DNA of 5,110 nt from Mycobacterium sp. Its GTDB lineage: Bacteria; Actinomycetota; Actinomycetes; Mycobacteriales; Mycobacteriaceae. Positions 1-5,110 of the stretch are shown piece by piece. The notes under the pieces were generated by a model. That model was not told the origin of the DNA and made no database searches. It saw only the letters and a list, made by a program, of their open reading frames with translations. The translations under genes were made by a program, and so were the position numbers. Position 1 is the stretch's first letter, and every line of letters begins with the position of its first letter. The stretch lies in assembly GCA_023264755.1 (NCBI GenBank), contig JAHFVB010000404.1, positions 1 to 5,110 on the forward strand, in the 5' to 3' direction.

Positions 1-1
1 A

Positions 2-28
2 AACCACATCAGCGTGGGCATGGGGTGA
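2..28 (+). CDS. Possible C-terminal tail of an upstream gene (partial)
   Basis: The frame beginning at base 2 reads Asn-His-Ile-Ser-Val-Gly-Met-Gly and then stops at TGA 26-28. All eight codons end in G or C, the third-position pattern expected of real coding sequence in this genome, so this may be the last residues of a gene cut off by the window edge. Eight residues are too few to assign a family. If real, it lies 52 bp upstream of the oxidoreductase on the same strand and could be co-transcribed with it. Chance is a serious alternative. Confidence 0.3.
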   Translation, partial: NHISVGMG

Positions 29-80
29 TCTTGCCCCGAATTCCGCGTCCGGAAACCTGGGAGTACGGCACGCTGGCCCA

Positions 81-977
81 ATGCAATTCTGGTCGGGGAC
101 CGCCTTCTTGGACACCGCCGACGCGCTGGCGGTGACTGGCATGCTCGACGAGACCGGCTACTACGGCATGATCTGCGCCGACCACGTGATCTACCCCCGC
201 GAGCTCACGTCGCGGTATCCCAGCGGGGCGCGGACGCCGCCGTGGGAACCGGAGACGGCCTGGCCGGATCCGTGGGTGATGGTCGGTGCGATGGCGGCGC
301 TCACCACTCGGCTGCGCTTCACCAACGCCGTATACGTCGCGCCGTCGCGGCCCCTGCTCGCGGTGGCCAAACAGGTCGCCACCGCGGCGGTCATCTCCGG
401 GGGACGCGTCGCGCTGACGGTCGGGGCCAGCTGGATGCGCGAGGAGTTCGACGTGCTCGGCCAGCCGTTCGGCAACCGCGGCAAGCGACTCGACGAGATG
501 ATTCCCGCGCTGCGTGCGCTGCGTGCGCTGCGTGCGCTGCGTGCGCTGTGGCAGGGCGGCTGGGTGTCGTGGGACGGCGAGCACTATCAGGTACCGGAGC
601 TGATGATCGAGCCCCACCCTCCGGCCCCCGTGCCGATCATGTGCGGCGGTGAGTCCGAGGCGGCCTTGCGCCGTGCCGCGCGGCTGTGCGACGGCTGGGT
701 CGGAGCAGCGTACGGCTGGGACGATGCCGTGCGCTTCGTCGAGCGCTTGCAGGTGCTGCGCCGCGAGTACGGCCGAGCCAATGAGCCGTTCGAGATCATG
801 ATGGCGTTGCTGGAAGTTCCGACTGCGGACCTGTACAGACGCGCCGAGGACATCGGGATCACTGCGACTCTGTGCGCACCGTGGCTGGGCGCCCCCGGCG
901 TCGATCCCGCCGACGTGAAGACCTTCCGCGCACCCATCGAGCGCTTCGCCGAGACCGTCGTGGCCCAGGTGCGCTGA
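81..977 (+). CDS. LLM class F420-dependent oxidoreductase with internal (Ala-Leu-Arg) repeat
   Basis: The 298-residue product is a luciferase-like monooxygenase-fold (TIM barrel) protein, very likely a cytoplasmic coenzyme-F420-dependent oxidoreductase of the mycobacterial kind. Seen in the sequence: an N-terminal strand MQFWSGTAF typical of the family, Asp-His at 34-35 (CADH), the conserved GGRVALTVGASWMREEF block at 107-123, RLDEMIPAL at 136-144, a WDGEHY element at 164-169, and PVPIMCGG followed by AALRRAARLCDGWV at 184-207. The substrate cannot be read from sequence. Family knowledge (F420 or sometimes FMN as cofactor) is the only basis for the cofactor call. ATG 81 is chosen because the conserved N-terminus begins there and no in-frame start lies just upstream. 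A purine-rich GGGAG at 59-63 is about 17 nt away, too far for a good ribosome site. Residues 143-156 are (ALR)4-AL, encoded by a 9-bp tandem repeat. Relatives as I remember them have about one copy (PALRALW), so about nine residues look inserted in a helix. The puuE-like gene follows after 36 bp and may be co-transcribed. Confidence 0.9.
   Translation: MQFWSGTAFLDTADALAVTGMLDETGYYGMICADHVIYPRELTSRYPSGARTPPWEPETAWPDPWVMVGAMAALTTRLRFTNAVYVAPSRPLLAVAKQVATAAVISGGRVALTVGASWMREEFDVLGQPFGNRGKRLDEMIPALRALRALRALRALWQGGWVSWDGEHYQVPELMIEPHPPAPVPIMCGGESEAALRRAARLCDGWVGAAYGWDDAVRFVERLQVLRREYGRANEPFEIMMALLEVPTADLYRRAEDIGITATLCAPWLGAPGVDPADVKTFRAPIERFAETVVAQVR
507..548 (+). repeat. 9-bp tandem repeat, 4.67 copies, inside the oxidoreductase gene
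   Basis: The unit GCGCTGCGT is repeated perfectly at 507-515, 516-524, 525-533 and 534-542, followed by a partial GCGCTG at 543-548. Each unit encodes Ala-Leu-Arg in the reading frame of the oxidoreductase, so gain or loss of units keeps the frame. The absence of any mismatch suggests recent slipped-strand expansion. It could serve as a variable-number locus between strains. Confidence 0.97.
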
Positions 978-1001
978 CCAACGCCAGAACCGTCCAGCTG
1001 T

Positions 1002-1007
1002 AAGAAT
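1002..1007 (+). promoter_or_regulatory. Weak candidate -10 element before the puuE-like gene
   Basis: AAGAAT sits with 6 nt between it and ATG 1014, the spacing at which mycobacterial -10 elements produce leaderless transcripts. It lacks the first T of the TANNNT consensus (the preceding base gives TAAGAAT, one base too long), and no -35 is evident. The same purines could instead act as a poor ribosome-binding site. Tentative. Confidence 0.2.
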
Positions 1008-1013
1008 GCCCGC

Positions 1014-1961
1014 ATGACCGTGACTTCCGGGGACGACGACGTAGCCGGCTACCCGCGCGACATGGTCGGGTACGGTGCCCATCCGCCCGACCCGCGCTGG
1101 CCCGGCGGGGCCAACATCGCGCTCCAGTTCGTGCTGAACTACGAAGAAGGCGGCGAACGCAACGTCCTGCACGGTGACCAGGAGTCGGAGACCTTCCTGT
1201 CCGACGTGGTTGGGGCGCAAGCCTTTCCCAACCGGCACCTGAGTGTGGAATCGCTCTATGAATACGGTTCGCGGGCCGGGCTCTGGCGGGTGCTCCGGGT
1301 GTTCGACAAACGTGCGCTGCCGCTGACGATCTTCGGGGTGGCGACGGCGTTGGCCCGCAATCCGGCCGCCGTCGCGGCATTCCTGGACCGGGGAGACGAG
1401 TTGGCCTGCCACGGATTGCGCTGGCTGAGTTATCAACTCGCCTAACCGGCCTTGGAGCGCGAACACATGGCCTAAGCGGTCCGGGTGATGACCGAACTGA
1501 CCGGCGAGGCCCCGCTGGGTTGGTATACCGGTCGGGATTCGCCGCAGACCCGCAGGCTCGTCGTCGAGCACGGGGGCTTTCTGTACGACTCCGACTCCTA
1601 TGCCGACGACCTGCCATATTGGACGCGGGTCGACGGTGTGGACGGTCCCGTCGACCACCTGGTGGTGCCCTACACGCTGGACACCAACGACATGAAGTAC
1701 GTCTCACCCAGCGGATTCCCCAGCGGCACCGACTTCTTCACCTATCTGCGCGACGCGTTCGACGTGCTGTACGCCGAAGGTGCGGCCGGGGCGCCCAAGA
1801 TGCTGTCGATCGGACTGCATTGCCGGTTGGTCGGCCGCCCGGCGCGGATCGCGGCGCTCGAGCGGTTCCTGGATCACGTGCAGTCTCACGACAAAGTCTG
1901 GATCGCCCGCCGCGTCGACATCGCCAGGCACTGGGTGGAGCACTTTCCGCCGACTTCGTGA
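1014..1961 (+). pseudogene. puuE: PuuE-type allantoinase / polysaccharide deacetylase-like gene interrupted by two in-frame TAA codons
   Basis: Read through in one frame, this is a full-length (about 315 codons) member of the NodB-like polysaccharide deacetylase superfamily, in the branch that includes PuuE, the cofactor-independent allantoinase of purine breakdown (allantoin to allantoate). Motifs seen, in order: YPRDMVGYG (13-21), WPGG then FVLNYEEGGE (39-48), LYEYGSRAGLWR (81-92), ACHGLRW (131-137), LGWYTGRDSPQTRR (168-181), LYDSDSYADDLPYW (190-203), and LHCRLVGRP (268-276), followed by the usual C-terminal helix ending in RHWVEH. Codons 144 (1443-1445) and 154 (1473-1475) are TAA. The intervening codons (PALEREHMA) and both flanks fit the family with no length change, so these are substitutions and not frameshifts. 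The first half (1014-1445) would lack half the active-site motifs. The second half (from GTG 1485 or ATG 1488) has no visible ribosome site and lacks the NYEEGGE and HGLRW motifs. Neither should be active alone. The gene lies 36 bp after the oxidoreductase. The subfamily also contains members of unproven substrate, so the allantoinase activity is inferred. Sequencing error or, much less likely, readthrough are alternatives. Confidence 0.85.
1440..1481 (+). other. Paired nonsense codons within a 12-nt imperfect direct repeat
   Basis: GCCTAACCGGCC at 1440-1451 and GCCTAAGCGGTC at 1470-1481 match at 10 of 12 positions and are exactly 30 nt apart, in the same reading phase. Each contains an Ala codon followed by a TAA that interrupts the puuE-like frame. 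The second TAA falls where relatives carry a conserved Glu (HMAEA-type segment), as I recall the family. Origin unknown. Confidence 0.7.
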
Positions 1962-1989
1962 CGTCGGCCGGCCGTCGCGCTGCACCGGC

Positions 1990-2020
1990 TTGACCCTCCC
2001 GTAGGGGGAGCCTCCAGACT
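1990..2020 (+). promoter_or_regulatory. MerR-type promoter/operator with 19-bp spacer
   Basis: A -35 TTGACC at 1990-1995 and a -10-like CAGACT at 2015-2020 are separated by 19 bp, the lengthened spacing characteristic of promoters activated by MerR proteins through DNA distortion. The spacer opens with an inverted repeat, CTCCC (1996-2000) and GGGAG (2006-2010) around GTAGG, which closely resembles the CTCCC/GGGAG-type operators placed before actinobacterial MerR genes of the TipA/BltR kind. The -10 ends 6 nt before ATG 2027, so transcription would begin at or next to the start codon. The gene immediately downstream encodes a MerR protein, which points to autoregulation. Confidence 0.8.
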
Positions 2021-2026
2021 GGCGGC

Positions 2027-2848
2027 ATGCTATCCATAGGCGACTTCTCGCGGATGACACAGTTGAGCGTCAAGACGTTGCGGCACTACCACGACGTCGG
2101 GCTCGTCGCTCCGCATCACATCGACCCCACCACCGGTTACCGCTACTACACACGGGAACAGCTACCCACCGCCCAGGTGGTGCGCCGACTGCGGGCGCTC
2201 GACATGCCCGTGGCCGACGTGAAGGCGGTACTCGCGGCCGGTCCCGACGACCGCAACGAGTTGATCGGAGCCCACCTCGGCCGCCTCGAGGCTCAGCTCG
2301 CGCAGACCCAGGCCGCCGTCTCGGCCTTGCGCGCCATCGTCGACCGACCGTCCCACGGGCCCGCGGTTCGACATCGCAGTGTGCCCGCACAGCCGGCCAT
2401 CGCCGTGCACGCCGACGTCGACCGGGACGAGCTACCCGAGTGGTTCTTCGGAGCCGTCACCGAACTGCTGGCCACCGTCGCCGAGCAGTCGCTCACCCGC
2501 ACGGGACCGCCAGGCGGGCTCTACGGTTTCGAGGTCTTCGACCGTGATCGTGGGCCGGCCACGGTGTTCCTGCCCGTCTCGAACCAGGTCGCGGCCACGG
2601 GCCGAGTCGTCCAGTTCACCGTGCCCGCAGCCGAACTCGTCGTCGTCGAGCATCACGGACCGCATGACGACGTCGACCTCGCGTACTCCGAGCTCGGCGA
2701 CTACGCCACCCAGCACGAAATCAGCATCGAGGCCCCGCTGCGGGAGTACTACCGGCGATTCTCCTGGGACACCGGCGACAGTTCGCAGTGGGCGACCGAC
2801 CTGTGCTGGCCCATCTTCCGGTCCGATCGAATCGAGCACACCTCATGA
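2027..2848 (+). CDS. MerR family transcriptional regulator with GyrI-like effector-binding domain
   Basis: This 273-residue protein has the two-part build of BmrR/TipA-like drug or metabolite sensors. Residues 1-70 are a MerR winged helix-turn-helix: [27 protein letters not shown], then the wing with TGYRYY at 36-41 and the [17 protein letters not shown] helix. Residues about 75-105 ([24 protein letters not shown]) form the dimerising coiled coil. Residues about 120-265 match a GyrI-like/AraC-type effector-binding domain, with GLYGFEVF at 164-171, ATVFLPVS at 178-185, [12 protein letters not shown] at 205-216 and a C-terminal LCWPIF. There is no cysteine pattern for metal sensing, so an organic ligand is inferred, identity unknown. 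ATG 2027 is supported by the conserved MLSIGDFS start and by the promoter -10 located 6 nt upstream, implying leaderless translation. The protein probably binds the spacer palindrome at 1996-2010 and activates its own gene together with the overlapping SDR gene. Confidence 0.93.
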   Translation: MLSIGDFSRMTQLSVKTLRHYHDVGLVAPHHIDPTTGYRYYTREQLPTAQVVRRLRALDMPVADVKAVLAAGPDDRNELIGAHLGRLEAQLAQTQAAVSALRAIVDRPSHGPAVRHRSVPAQPAIAVHADVDRDELPEWFFGAVTELLATVAEQSLTRTGPPGGLYGFEVFDRDRGPATVFLPVSNQVAATGRVVQFTVPAAELVVVEHHGPHDDVDLAYSELGDYATQHEISIEAPLREYYRRFSWDTGDSSQWATDLCWPIFRSDRIEHTS

Positions 2849-3612
2849 CCCTCAGCGGACGGCGAGCCGTGGTGACCGGCGGCAGCAAGGGCGCGGGAGC
2901 CGCGGTGGTGAACCAGTTGCGGACGATGGGGGCGGCGGTCACCGTCGTCGCGCGCCACCAACCAGACTCACTCCATCTCGCCGACGACTTCGTGGCCGCC
3001 GACATCACCACTCGCGCAGGTGTCGACACCGTCGCCGCGCACGTGGCCGAGCTCGGCGGCGCGCAGCTCCTGGTGCACGTCGCAGGCGGATCACACTCGC
3101 CCGCAGGCGGATTCGCGGCGTTGACCGACCAGGATTGGCTCGACGAACTCGAACTGAACCTGCTCGGTGCCGTTCGACTCGACCGTGCGTTGGTACCCGC
3201 GATGATCGCAGCGGGGACGGGTGCGATCGTTCACGTCGGGTCCATTCAAAGCCGGATGCCGCTGTACGACGGCACGCTCGGCTACGCGGCGGCGAAGGCG
3301 GCGCTGCGCACCTACAGCAAGGGATTGGCCGACGAGCTCGCCCCCAAGGGCATTCGCGTCAACACCGTCTCGCCGGGTTTCATCCAGACCGCGGCCGCCG
3401 ACGCGCTCGTCGCCCGCATCGCGCAAGCCGACGGGTCCGACGAAGCCACCGCCTTGCGCGCGTTGATGGACTCGCTGGGCGGAATCCCCCTCGGGCGGCC
3501 CGCTCGGCCCGAGGAGATCGCTACCGTAGTCGGCTTCTTGGTATCGGATGCCGCCTCATCGGTGGTTGGGGTGGACATCGTCGTCGACGGCGGGACCGTG
3601 CGGACGGTTTAG
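2845..3612 (+). CDS. Short-chain dehydrogenase/reductase (classical SDR)
   Basis: The 255-residue product is a cytoplasmic NAD(P)-dependent oxidoreductase of normal length for classical SDRs. The Rossmann glycine motif TGGSKGAG is at 11-18. The usual NNAG appears as HVAGG at 78-82. Asn105, Ser133, Tyr147 and Lys151 (GYAAAK) form the catalytic tetrad, followed by [14 protein letters not shown]. The C-terminus has the expected [34 protein letters not shown] layout. Lys15 in the glycine loop and Arg37 after the second strand suggest preference for NADP(H). The substrate cannot be told. ATG 2845 overlaps the TGA of the MerR gene as ATGA, which implies translational coupling, and it starts just before the first beta strand. 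An upstream ATG at 2788 would only add a tail lying inside the MerR gene. Regulation is probably by the MerR protein through the shared promoter, making this the likely inducible enzyme of the pair. Its stop codon overlaps that of the convergent HNH gene. Confidence 0.92.
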   Translation: MTLSGRRAVVTGGSKGAGAAVVNQLRTMGAAVTVVARHQPDSLHLADDFVAADITTRAGVDTVAAHVAELGGAQLLVHVAGGSHSPAGGFAALTDQDWLDELELNLLGAVRLDRALVPAMIAAGTGAIVHVGSIQSRMPLYDGTLGYAAAKAALRTYSKGLADELAPKGIRVNTVSPGFIQTAAADALVARIAQADGSDEATALRALMDSLGGIPLGRPARPEEIATVVGFLVSDAASSVVGVDIVVDGGTVRTV

Positions 3613-5072
3613 AAGGGTGGTGGGTCTGGGTCGGCGGTGGTGAAGGTGTCGTCGTAGGTGAGGTAGTGGTCGGGGAGCGGTGGTGTCGGTGGTGGGTTGG
3701 TGCGGCGCTGCTGGTTGGCGTGGCGTTCGGCGGTGATGTCGGCGGCCCGTTGTTGGGCTCGGGTCCGTTGGCGGCGCGGCATCATGGCGGTCTTGTCGCT
3801 CTTGTCGGCTGCGGGTGTGCCGGGTTGGTGGGGGTTGGCGGGTAGCGCTCCGGTGGGGGTGCACAGGTCCGGGAAGCTCACCGCGGCGCCGGGGTGGGTG
3901 ACGTATTTCTGCCCGGTGGGGGCGCTCCAGATGATGGTTCCGTCGGGTAGTTGTTCGTCGTGCCAGCCCCAGAAGGTCTTCCACAAGTGATGAGCGCGGC
4001 ACAGGCATTTCAGGTTCGAGGCGTGGGTGGGACCACCGGCACCGTGGGGGATCGTATGGTCCAGATCGCAGTGGGTGGCGGGTTGGTCGCAGCCCGGGGC
4101 CCGGCAGGTGAGGTCTCGGGCGCGGACGTAGTCGGCCAATGCCCGAGACGGGGTGTAGCCGGCCTCGGGTGGGGCGTCCCCGGGGTGGATCAGCGGGCGC
4201 AGCCGGGCGGTGGTGGCGAGTTCGGCGATCAATTCGGCGGGGATGAGTCCGTCGTAGCCGGGCAGCACCGCGGGTGTGGTGCTGGTGCCGGCGAGGGTGG
4301 TGGCCTCGGCGATGACGTGGATGAGTACGGCGCTGGCCGGTTGGGCGCCGGCCGGACAGTCGGTGGTTGCGCAGCGGCAGCCCAGCCGATCGGCGCCGGC
4401 GGCCAGGGCGCCCAGGGCGTCGGCGCGGCGTTGGGCCAGGGTGCGCGGGTCATCGGCGCAGACGGTGTGGGCCAGGGCGGTGAGTCGGTGGGCCAGGGCG
4501 TGGGCGTCGGGGGCGAACAGGGTGGCCGATACCTCGGCCAGTCCGTGGTCTAGGTCGCCGACGAGGACGTCGCGTTCGGCGAGCCGGTCGCGGCGCCGCC
4601 GCACGGCGTCACGGTCGGCGGCGGCGACGATCCGGTCGATGCGGGTGTTGCGTTGGCTGCGGTTCATCGCTCCCCAGCGCGGCATCCGCTGGGCCAGGTG
4701 GGTGTCGACGCGGGCGCGTAGCTCGTCGTCGACGATCAGTGCGGTGCGGAAGACCGCGGCCCGAAAGGAGGTTTCGTCGATGTCTCCGGCGATGAACCGG
4801 GCGCCGAGTAGGGGCAGTTGGACGCGTAGGGCGTGGGCGTAGCGCAGGTGGCTGGCGGCCTGCCCGCGGCTGATGTTCAGGGCGGCGGCGATCTCGATGG
4901 CGGTGGCGTCGACGACGTCGAGGGCCCAGTGGTCGCTGGCGCCGCCGTCCTCGGCCAGGCGCAGCGCCATCAAATCCCCGATGGCCACCAACCGCGCTGC
5001 TGCCGCCCGTGATTCCGTCCGCGCCGCCACCCCCATCCGATCCAACAGCTCGGTGGCGGATGCCTCGCTCAT
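3609..5072 (-). CDS. DUF222 domain-containing HNH endonuclease-like protein (13E12 repeat family)
   Basis: This 487-residue protein has an N-terminal, mainly helical DUF222 region (about 5-260), including a helix-turn-helix-like stretch [20 protein letters not shown] at 60-79, and a C-terminal HNH nuclease domain. In the HNH part, Cys323 and Cys328 (CRAPGC), Cys335, His339 (DLDH), Asn353 (SNL), Cys356/Cys358 and His361-His362 (CRAHHLWK) preserve both the nuclease triad and probable zinc ligands, so the domain looks intact. A second small cysteine group (CRCATTDC, 232-239) lies between the domains. The last 70 or so residues are rich in Arg, Gln, Pro and Thr, low-complexity and probably disordered. 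In Mycobacterium this family is multicopy (13E12 repeats). Its biological role is not established, and DNA cleavage is inferred from the motifs. ATG 5072 is preferred over a GTG 30 nt upstream because TAAAAT at 5080-5085 places the transcript start at the ATG. The TAA stop overlaps the SDR stop by 4 bp, tail to tail. Confidence 0.9.
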   Translation of the reverse strand: MSEASATELLDRMGVAARTESRAAAARLVAIGDLMALRLAEDGGASDHWALDVVDATAIEIAAALNISRGQAASHLRYAHALRVQLPLLGARFIAGDIDETSFRAAVFRTALIVDDELRARVDTHLAQRMPRWGAMNRSQRNTRIDRIVAAADRDAVRRRRDRLAERDVLVGDLDHGLAEVSATLFAPDAHALAHRLTALAHTVCADDPRTLAQRRADALGALAAGADRLGCRCATTDCPAGAQPASAVLIHVIAEATTLAGTSTTPAVLPGYDGLIPAELIAELATTARLRPLIHPGDAPPEAGYTPSRALADYVRARDLTCRAPGCDQPATHCDLDHTIPHGAGGPTHASNLKCLCRAHHLWKTFWGWHDEQLPDGTIIWSAPTGQKYVTHPGAAVSFPDLCTPTGALPANPHQPGTPAADKSDKTAMMPRRQRTRAQQRAADITAERHANQQRRTNPPPTPPLPDHYLTYDDTFTTADPDPPPF

Positions 5073-5079
5073 ACGTTCG

Positions 5080-5085
5080 ATTTTA
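5080..5085 (-). promoter_or_regulatory. -10 element (TAAAAT) for leaderless HNH gene
   Basis: On the minus strand TAAAAT matches the mycobacterial TANNNT -10 consensus and is followed by CGAACGT and then ATG at 5072. The 7-nt gap means transcription should start at or immediately before the start codon. No good -35 is visible in the remaining 25 bases, which is common for mycobacterial promoters. This also decides the start codon of the gene. Confidence 0.7.
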
Positions 5086-5110
5086 GATCGTGGGTATGAC
5101 ACGCGGATGA

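Noticed and set aside
16..36. GGGCA ... TGCCC inverted repeat as a terminator of the upstream gene
   Set aside because: The stem is only 5 bp with an 11-nt loop and no T-tract, and it overlaps the putative coding tail. It is too weak to claim.
507..548. CRISPR-like array
   Set aside because: Units are only 9 bp, directly adjacent, without spacers and in frame within a gene. It is a simple tandem repeat.
9..1658. Very long open frame (549 codons) on the minus strand, antisense to the oxidoreductase and puuE-like genes
   Set aside because: It has Arg/Gly/Pro/His-rich translation with no domain and contains repeat-derived (Gln-Arg-Thr) runs. It is the expected antisense shadow of high-GC coding sequence, and the plus strand carries clear family motifs.
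1485..1961. The second half of the puuE-like gene as an independent 158-residue protein
   Set aside because: No ribosome site precedes GTG 1485 or ATG 1488, the frame is continuous with the first half, and half the active-site motifs would be missing. A broken gene is the better reading.
1965..1974. CGGCCGGCCG palindrome after the puuE-like gene as a terminator
   Set aside because: It is self-complementary with no loop and no following T-run, and such GC palindromes are common by chance at this composition.
2788..2844. Upstream ATG extending the SDR by 19 residues
   Set aside because: The extension lies wholly within the MerR coding region, adds residues before the first Rossmann strand, and would discard the tidy ATGA junction.
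2379..3845. Long plus-strand frame running across the MerR, SDR and HNH gene ends
   Set aside because: It is an Arg/Ser/Pro-rich out-of-frame shadow that crosses three well-supported genes and has no recognisable motif.
4401..4500. Recurring GGCCAGGG (4401, 4434, 4470 and 4491 regions) as a repeat element or motif array
   Set aside because: Spacing is irregular and the copies encode Ala/Leu-rich helices of the DUF222 region on the minus strand. Codon and composition bias explains them.
5073..5102. GTG start giving the HNH protein ten extra residues
   Set aside because: The TAAAAT -10 lies inside this stretch, so the transcript predicted from it would begin at ATG 5072 and not include the GTG.

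Overview
The window looks like an ordinary chromosomal stretch of a high-GC actinobacterium, most probably a Mycobacterium/Mycolicibacterium or close relative. This rests on very high GC with G/C-rich third codon positions, a coenzyme-F420-type luciferase-like oxidoreductase, a DUF222/HNH protein of the mycobacterial 13E12 repeat family, and promoters that appear to give leaderless mRNAs (a -10 hexamer about 7 nt before the start codon). The species cannot be named from sequence alone.

Layout. Bases 2-28 may be the tail of an upstream gene. An intact LLM-class F420-dependent oxidoreductase (81-977, +) follows, carrying an in-frame 9-bp tandem repeat. Next, 36 bp downstream, is a PuuE-type allantoinase/polysaccharide deacetylase-like gene (1014-1961, +). 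It is full length by motif content but broken by two in-frame TAA codons exactly 30 nt apart. A 65-bp intergenic gap holds a textbook MerR-type promoter with a 19-bp spacer. It drives a MerR regulator with a GyrI-like ligand-binding domain (2027-2848, +), whose stop overlaps the start of a classical short-chain dehydrogenase (2845-3612, +) in an ATGA junction. On the opposite strand a DUF222-HNH protein (5072-3609, -) converges on the SDR and overlaps its stop codon by 4 bp. It starts from its own TAAAAT -10 element.

How the genes work together. The MerR-SDR pair is a compact two-gene operon that probably autoregulates in response to an unknown small molecule, with the SDR as co-induced enzyme. 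The LLM oxidoreductase and the broken puuE-like gene may once have formed a catabolic pair, but the second gene appears dead or recently disabled. The HNH gene belongs to a multicopy, mobile-like family and is not obviously connected with the rest.

I see no strong case for a new multi-gene system. The points most worth a second look are the two matching nonsense codons in puuE, the (Ala-Leu-Arg) repeat expansion in the oxidoreductase, and the MerR promoter placed to give a leaderless, self-controlled operon. No tRNA, rRNA, CRISPR array or insertion sequence was found, and no stretch over 300 bases lacks a gene.
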